Below, piece after piece: positions 58,159 to 64,000 of a DNA stretch of 64,000 nucleotides. The notes beneath the pieces are model-generated. The model was not told where the DNA came from and did no database searches. It saw nothing but the letters and a program-made list of their open reading frames with translations. The translations under genes and the position numbers were made by a program. The stretch is from Vesta saturnalis (taxonomy: Eukaryota > Arthropoda > Insecta > Coleoptera > Lampyridae): NCBI GenBank assembly GCA_036346205.1, contig JARFJB010001598.1, forward strand, positions 711,501-775,500. Direction: 5' to 3'. Every line of letters starts with the position of its first letter. Within the stretch, counting starts at the first letter, position 1.

Positions 58159-59080
58159 TAATACGCTTACCTTTAGAAGTGTTTTTTCCTTCAGCTGTAC
58201 CATATGCTGAACTGAAATATTTTTTATACGTGTCCACATGTAATCTCACTAAACACGATTTATGAATGGTTGGATATAAACTGGCTATTACATTCCGATC
58301 ATTAACTAATTTAAAAAGTAATATACAAAACCTGATTACTGCTACTCGTATTTAGCAGGTATGTTGTACTTATAAAATTTACTTTCAAAACACTTACAAA
58401 TATTTTAAAAATTTTGCTAACACACACACACATATGCACTTCACGTTATATGGATTTTTACCAGTTGAGATTAATAGCAATGTTAACTAAACGATTTAAA
58501 ATTTCTAATCTGAAATAAGAGTGACGTAATCTAATCTAATTTATTTGAAATTTCATAGAGAGCATCACCATCATCGAGATTTTGAGATACATTTACCGCA
58601 TTGTCTTCACCTTGAACGATTATATTGTAACAACCTATAAAGCAGCTAATAACCCCTAACGGATTTATCAGACACTGTTATTACACGGACATGAGGTTAT
58701 CCCTAAATTAACTGGTTTCAGCATGGCTCTGAAAATGCTGCACACTCTTGAAATCTTTCAGTTCGTTCGCAGAAGTTGTACCGTATTCATTCCCTTCAAT
58801 TTTATCTGCATTCTGTTTCGATACTGTAGTACGTTCTCTAATACATAAAAAGAATCTTCAATACTGTGATGCGTGTAGCAGCAAACACGTTAGCTAGCTA
58901 ATTTCACCTCTATATTATTTTACATGCAAGCCTGATCTTATCATAAATACATCTGCCAAAAAGCTAATTATACATAACTCCACGGACTGGACATAGCAAG
59001 CAGCGTTTTCAATTATGGCTTTTGGTCAAAAGAATATTGCCTACGACTACATACAATCGACTATCACTGTTTTAGCAGGA
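57598..59080. other. Unassigned AT-rich sequence
   Basis: No gene recognised. A (TA)n array occupies 58117-58152. Short frames here are noise. Confidence 0.5.
58117..58152. repeat. (TA)n microsatellite
   Basis: About 18 AT units. Confidence 0.95.
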
Positions 59081-59089
59081 GCAAACGAA

Positions 59090-60965
59090 CACACGCACTC
59101 ACGCACACACTCACGTACGCACGCACACACACGCACGCACGCACAAACGACCACACGAAACACACGCACAGACGTACAGACGTACAGAAGCACAAACGCA
59201 CAGATGCACAGACGTACACACGCACAGACGAACAGACTCACAGATGAGCAGACGCACAGACGCATAGACATACAGACTCACAAACACACAGACGCACAGA
59301 CACACAGACGCACAGACCAACACGCACACGGACACACGGACATACGGGCACTCGGGCACATGCACACACGCACGTACGCACACACGCACACGCACAAACG
59401 CACACACGCAAATACGCACAGTCACCCAGACGCACAGACCCACAGATACACACACAGACACACGAACACATGCACACACGCACACACGAACACACACACA
59501 CACGCACACACGCACAAACGCAAACCTGCACACACGGACACACGCAGAGGCTAAGACGCACAGGCGCACATACGCACAGTCACACAGACTCAGATGCACA
59601 GACCCACAGGCACGTAGACACACAGACACACGGACACACGGACACACGGACACACGGACACATGGACACACTGACACACGGACACACTGACACACGCACA
59701 CACGTACACACGCTCACACGCACACACAACACGCACACACGCCCACACGCACACACGGACGCACACACACGCGCACTCGCGCACTCACGCATACACGCGC
59801 ACACGCACACACGCACACATGCACACACGAACACACGCACACACGGCCCCACGAACACACGCATATACGCACAATGCACACACACTGACGTACAGATGCA
59901 CAGACGCACAGAAGCACTGACGAACAGACGCACAGACACACAGACGATCAGACGCACATGCATACAGGCTCTCAGACGCACAGACGCACTGACGCACAGA
60001 TCCACAGAGGCACAGACGCAGACGTACAGACGCACAGACACACACAGACACGCGGACACACGCACACTTGCACACACGCACACACACACGCACACACACG
60101 CACATACGTACAGACTCACACACGCACAGACGCACAGACACACAGACACACAGACGCATAGAAGCGCTGATGCACAGACGCACAGACAAGCAGCCGCACA
60201 CACGCGCAGACGCACAGGCATACATGCGCTCAGGCGCACAGGTGCACAGACGTACAGACGCGCAGACCCACATACACAAACACAGACACGTGGACATACG
60301 CACACACGCGCACACCAACACACACGCACACAAGTACAGACGCACAAACGCGCAGACGCAATGACGCACATACGCACACACGCACAGACACACAGACGCA
60401 CATACCCACAGGCACACGGACACACGTATACACGCACACACGCACACACGCACACACGCACACACGCACACACCCACACACGCACACACGCACAAGCACA
60501 AGCACACACGCAAACACACTCACACGAACACACGAACTCAAACACACGCACACACACACACACAGGCACACGCACATGACACACGCACACACGCACACAC
60601 GCGCACACTCACACACGCACAGACGCACACGTACACATGCACACACGCACACACACACGTACACACGCACACACGAACACACACACACACACACACACAC
60701 ACTCGCACGCACACACGGACACATGAACACACACACGCGCACACACGTACACACGCACATACGTGCACACGCACAGACGCACAAACGCACAGAATCACAG
60801 ACGAACAGTCGAACAGTAGCACAGGTGCACAGACGCACAGACATACAGGCGCACAGACGCAGATACCCTCAGACACACGGGCACACTGACTCACGGACAC
60901 ACAGACGCGCGCGTGCACGCGCACGAGCACGAGCATGTGCACACGCACACGCACACGAGCTCTCG
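59090..60965. repeat. About 1.9-kb ACGCAC / ACAGACGCAC satellite
   Basis: Low-complexity array built from ACACGC, ACACGG and ACAGACGC words with alternating blocks. The plus strand is T-poor, so stop codons are rare in every frame; this explains the long overlapping open frames on both strands, which are not genes. The sequence is largely alternating purine-pyrimidine (CA and CG steps), which favours Z-DNA. No clean single repeat unit. Confidence 0.93.
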
Positions 60966-61313
60966 TTAAGTACAGACTCTATAAATAGATTGATATTTAA
61001 ATAGTTATTTAGATACGAGTTAAGTGCTTTATTTTAAAGCATTTTAACGATTTACTTTCGTTAACTGGATTATATAATTATAAACCTATTAGTTATATAA
61101 ATAAAGATTTGTGATTGTTGTGAAAAGACGCTTTAAATTATTGTTTAAAAATACGGCATAATAATCGTTTGTGTATATACAAAGACAGGTATTTTGCACG
61201 TACATATTCACGGATTAGTTATCGTTTAATATCATTTTCACCTTTCACCTTTCTTTTATTTCTGTAGAATGTTGTGTTTAGATTATATTTGTCATATTAC
61301 TTAAGCCGTTAAC

Positions 61314-62631
61314 ATGTCTGTCCTTCATCCTGACCTTGAGGCACTTCTGACTAAATGGGTAGTTCTGGACAAAAAGTATTTTCGGTACTTAATGAGACTC
61401 GATATTCAAAAAATGATTCAAGATCGTTTTCAAACGTGTTATCTGCACCAATTTTTCCAAAAAATACCAAGGTATAATAAATCCATCAATTGAGAATTTA
61501 GTAATTTTTCCAAAAAATACCAAGGTATAATAAATCCATCAATTGAGAATTTAGTAATTAGGGATTACGTAATCGCTACTGGTAAAGTCATTGGTCCCAA
61601 AATGTAATTTTTGCTTATATTTGTCGACCAAAGAAAAGGTCAATAGCTTTATGGAGAAGGAAGGCGGAATTAACTTATATAGTATATTCATTCCCGCCCG
61701 GAAACTAATATTACCCGCCAAACGCATAATACTATCAAACATATCGCCTTGCATACCTCACAACGTGATAGAAGTGGAATTGAGAAAAAACAAATTACGT
61801 TTAGTTTCACCGCTGTCATTTATATGAGCAGGAATTGGTGTAGATGAGTACACACATGTGTTCAGTTTTCGTCGTCAAGTTTTTGTTACTACAGACTCCG
61901 ATACTGATATACCTACGTCGATACTTGTTAGACATGGCGATGAATATTATAGAATTTTTATATTTGACGATAAAATATGGTGTTTTAAATGCAAGGAATT
62001 TGGACACATAGCGTTAATGTGCGCGCAAGCATTACAAGTACCAGAGCCTTCCATATCTCACTGTAGTGACATGCAAGAAAACAGTAAAAGGCCCCACCTT
62101 ACCACGACATCATCGGTAAGTTACCCTTCAGAAGTAGAGGAAGAATCTGAAGTTGAAGTTAAAGAATCAAAGCAGCTAGAGAGCGAGAACGAAGCGAAAG
62201 AAAATGTTTTTACGAATCCGATCAATAAGGACAATCCAAGGAAAAGTTCAAAGAAGAAACCTAGAATCGATCTCTCTCAATCCATAGACAATTTTGAAGA
62301 GGTGCAATCAATGTGGGAGAAAGAGAATTCACACGTTTTAAATTATTTAAGTTTATCTGTTTTTTTAAACGAAGTTAAAGGGCATCATAGTGTCTTAGAG
62401 ATAGCCAGGAAATATACGGACGACAGGGATGGACTCATGCAGCTCATATATGCTATTATCCCTAATATTTCAAAAAGGACCGCAAAAGAAAGATGCAAAA
62501 GACTAATAAACAACATTATGGCAGGCTTAGGTAAGAAAGGGAGAAGTACATCGCCGATAGTATCATTATCATTACGCGACTCATCTGTAGAACGCACTCC
62601 ATCGTTGGAGAGCATAAACAGTTGTTATTAA
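61314..62631 (+). pseudogene. LINE ORF1, gag-like with one CCHC knuckle
   Basis: The ATG at 61314 opens MSVLHPDLEALLTKWVVLDK. A 53-bp tandem duplication at about 61452-61557 then breaks the frame. Coding resumes at about 61591 (YLSTKEKVNSFMEKEGGINL, then PHNVIEVELRKNKLRLVSPL), an RRM-like or gag-like region. There is an in-frame TGA at 61825-61827, then a continuation to the knuckle CFKCKEFGHIALMC at about 61981-62022 (CX2CX4HX4C). An acidic linker and a helical C-terminus (YTDDRDGLMQLIYAII) end at 62631. ORF1 proteins bind the element RNA. Confidence 0.8.
61452..61557. repeat. 53-bp direct tandem duplication
   Basis: TTTTTCCAAAAAATACCAAG and the following bases occur twice at a 53-base offset. 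The length is not a multiple of three, so it disrupts ORF1. Confidence 0.93.
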
Positions 62632-62731
62632 TTCTAACGTACATCATTTTTTTCTCTATAGTACTAACAAATAATAATCTAATCAGCTTCACTATAACAA
62701 TGGCTACTATTGGTGTCAACATCAACTACAC

Positions 62732-64000
62732 AAAATAGCTTCACTTAACGTAAAAAGCATTAGAACACTGTATAAATAGATGCTAATGGAGCAATATTTA
62801 GACACCCATACCTTAGACATATGGTTGATACAAGAAACAAATATCGATCAACTCATCGTTACACACAAATCAAACAAATACACTTTTTATCACAACTACG
62901 GAATACAAGAATATTCAGGTACGGCAATCGCGGTAAGAAACAGCCAACATATGGTAATTAGGAATCATACAGTAATATTTCAAGCATATCTTCACAAAAT
63001 AGATTTACAAATCAACGAGAGGGTTTTGATCATTTATAACATCTATATACCACATAACGTTACAGTCGCACAGGAGATTTTAAATCAATTACTAGAGGAT
63101 GTACGCAAAAACGATATAGGAAATCAAGTCATAATCTTAGAGGGAGATTTCAACTGCACTTTAACACCTACAACTGACCGATTGTACTCAATCGATAGAT
63201 ATCCTACGATAGCAATAATGAATTTAGAAGGCTCTTGGACCTTTCTTAACAAGAAAAATGGATACACCTTCCACGCTTCAAAATGGGCTTCTAGAATAGA
63301 CCGTATTTATATATCCAAAGACATATTACAAAACTCATCAAATACGGCAATCAAGTTATCCTTTTCAGACCACTTGGCTGTCTTCGGCTTCTTCAACTTT
63401 AACAAGAATAGGATTTCCCGTCAACCGTATTGGAAATTCAATAATTTTTTTCTGGAAGATGATTGTTTCGTCGAAACCATGAACAACTTTATAGATTCAG
63501 AAATTGAAAAAAGGGACCCAATGTGTGACTTATTGACGTGGTGGGAAAATTTTAAAACAAATATAAGATGCATCACTACATTGTACGTACAACAGAAAAG
63601 AAACACCGAATTGCTTGAAACCAAAGCTTTACACGAACAGTTAAAGAGTTTTAATATTTAATCTAATGAAAACCCATATGGAGTAAGAAGTCTTACAAAA
63701 AAAGCACAGGACTGGTATAAAACGAAAACGGAAAAAATGTTGTACCAAAACAAATTAGAAAATCTAATCCTTTCAGACAGACCGTCCTTACACAGAAATC
63801 AATTTACAAATTATACTCCTCTATCCAGACTAACTCATGATGGAGTGGTAACCACAAACCCGATGAAGATCGTTCAAATAGTGAGGGAATGCTTTGTAAA
63901 AGAATTCGGTATGGAAAACAAGGACGTCGAACATAACTCAATTCTGTTCAACCACATTAAAAAATTATCACAAGGATGTAAACATTTTTTAGATGATCCC
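62732..64000 (+). pseudogene. LINE ORF2: APE-type endonuclease, start of RT region
   Basis: From about 62732 the frame reads KIASLNVKSIRTLYK, then TAG (62777-62779), then MLMEQYLDTHTLDIWLIQET. Endonuclease motifs are in order: QETNI (about 62836), AIAVRN, the catalytic GDFNC (about 63145), RIDRIYIS (about 63295) and FSDHLAVF (about 63365). A second stop (63659-63661) interrupts, but the same frame goes on (NPYGVRSLTKKAQDWYKT) to the window end. The endonuclease nicks target DNA to prime reverse transcription. With two nonsense codons it is inactive, but few other lesions are seen. Confidence 0.85.

Larger units (their letters stand above)
61312..64000 (+). mobile_element. Non-LTR retrotransposon, two ORFs, runs off the window
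   Basis: A CCHC-bearing ORF1 is followed by an ORF2 with an apurinic-type endonuclease, the standard order of an autonomous LINE. The 5' boundary is not visible; it may lie between 60966 and 61312. The element continues past 64000, so the RT domain is mostly outside. The spacing and ORF1 style suggest an L1/Tx1-like or I-like clade; this is inference. Confidence 0.8.

Noticed and set aside
59015..61004. Long open frames (up to 369 codons) on both strands, rich in Thr/His/Arg or Cys/Val
   Set aside because: They lie wholly in the T-poor satellite; stop codons are compositionally excluded in all frames, and frames overlap on both strands.
1..64000. tRNA, rRNA or snRNA genes
   Set aside because: No A-box/B-box pairs with cloverleaf potential or rRNA blocks were recognised by eye; a covariance-model scan would be decisive.

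Overview
This window looks like intergenic DNA from a large, AT-rich, repeat-dense insect genome. Supporting signs are short introns, TTAA-type piggyBac elements, Tc1/mariner-like DDE_3 transposases, ZMYM/TTF-type hAT transposases, a Penelope element, Ty3/gypsy and non-LTR remnants, many (TA)n arrays and no prokaryotic gene organisation. A beetle is possible, but that is inference only. No rRNA, tRNA or CRISPR was seen.

Layout. 1.1-6.4 kb: one piggyBac-like element nested inside another, both with TTAA-flanked inverted ends. 7.1-11.0 kb: a decayed Ty3/gypsy retrotransposon on the minus strand, split inside its protease by about 2.4 kb of other DNA. 12.4-14.7 kb: a foldback DDE_3 transposon with inverted repeats of about 0.9 kb, between two (TA)n arrays. 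16.0-17.5 kb: an internally deleted copy of a DNA transposon with a spliced transposase; a longer copy lies at 43.9-48.7 kb. 20.4-24.5 kb: degenerate tandem repeats, a satellite with mixed monomer types, and two orphan ORFs. 24.8-26.9 kb: a 5'-truncated non-LTR retrotransposon. 27.3-30.2 kb: a hAT element carrying a palindromic MITE.

30.9-34.7 kb holds the only convincing host-type gene. It encodes a poly-C2H2 zinc-finger protein with a 47-bp intron and about 31 intact fingers. It contains a roughly 0.98-kb internal duplication and is frameshifted near its 3' end. 35-40.7 kb: a Tc1/mariner-like pseudogene, then a DDE_3 transposon with 0.67-kb inverted repeats that splits an apparent hAT-like coding remnant. 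40.7-42.2 and 56.2-57.5 kb: an inverted pair of a dispersed repeat.

43,323-54,042 is a hAT element with a perfect 8-bp target duplication. It was enlarged from about 3 kb to 10.7 kb by two insertions: the spliced-transposase element, which itself contains further foreign DNA, and a Penelope element with a truncated inverted second copy. 54.5-56 kb: another DDE_3 pseudogene. 57.4-61 kb: simple repeats, including about 1.9 kb of ACGC/ACAGACGC satellite. 61.3 kb to the end: a non-LTR element with a CCHC ORF1 and an endonuclease ORF2 that runs off the window.

The genes do not form a pathway. The window is a record of successive transposon invasions around one zinc-finger gene, and almost all transposase or polymerase ORFs are broken. 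All family calls come from reading motifs; no database search was run.
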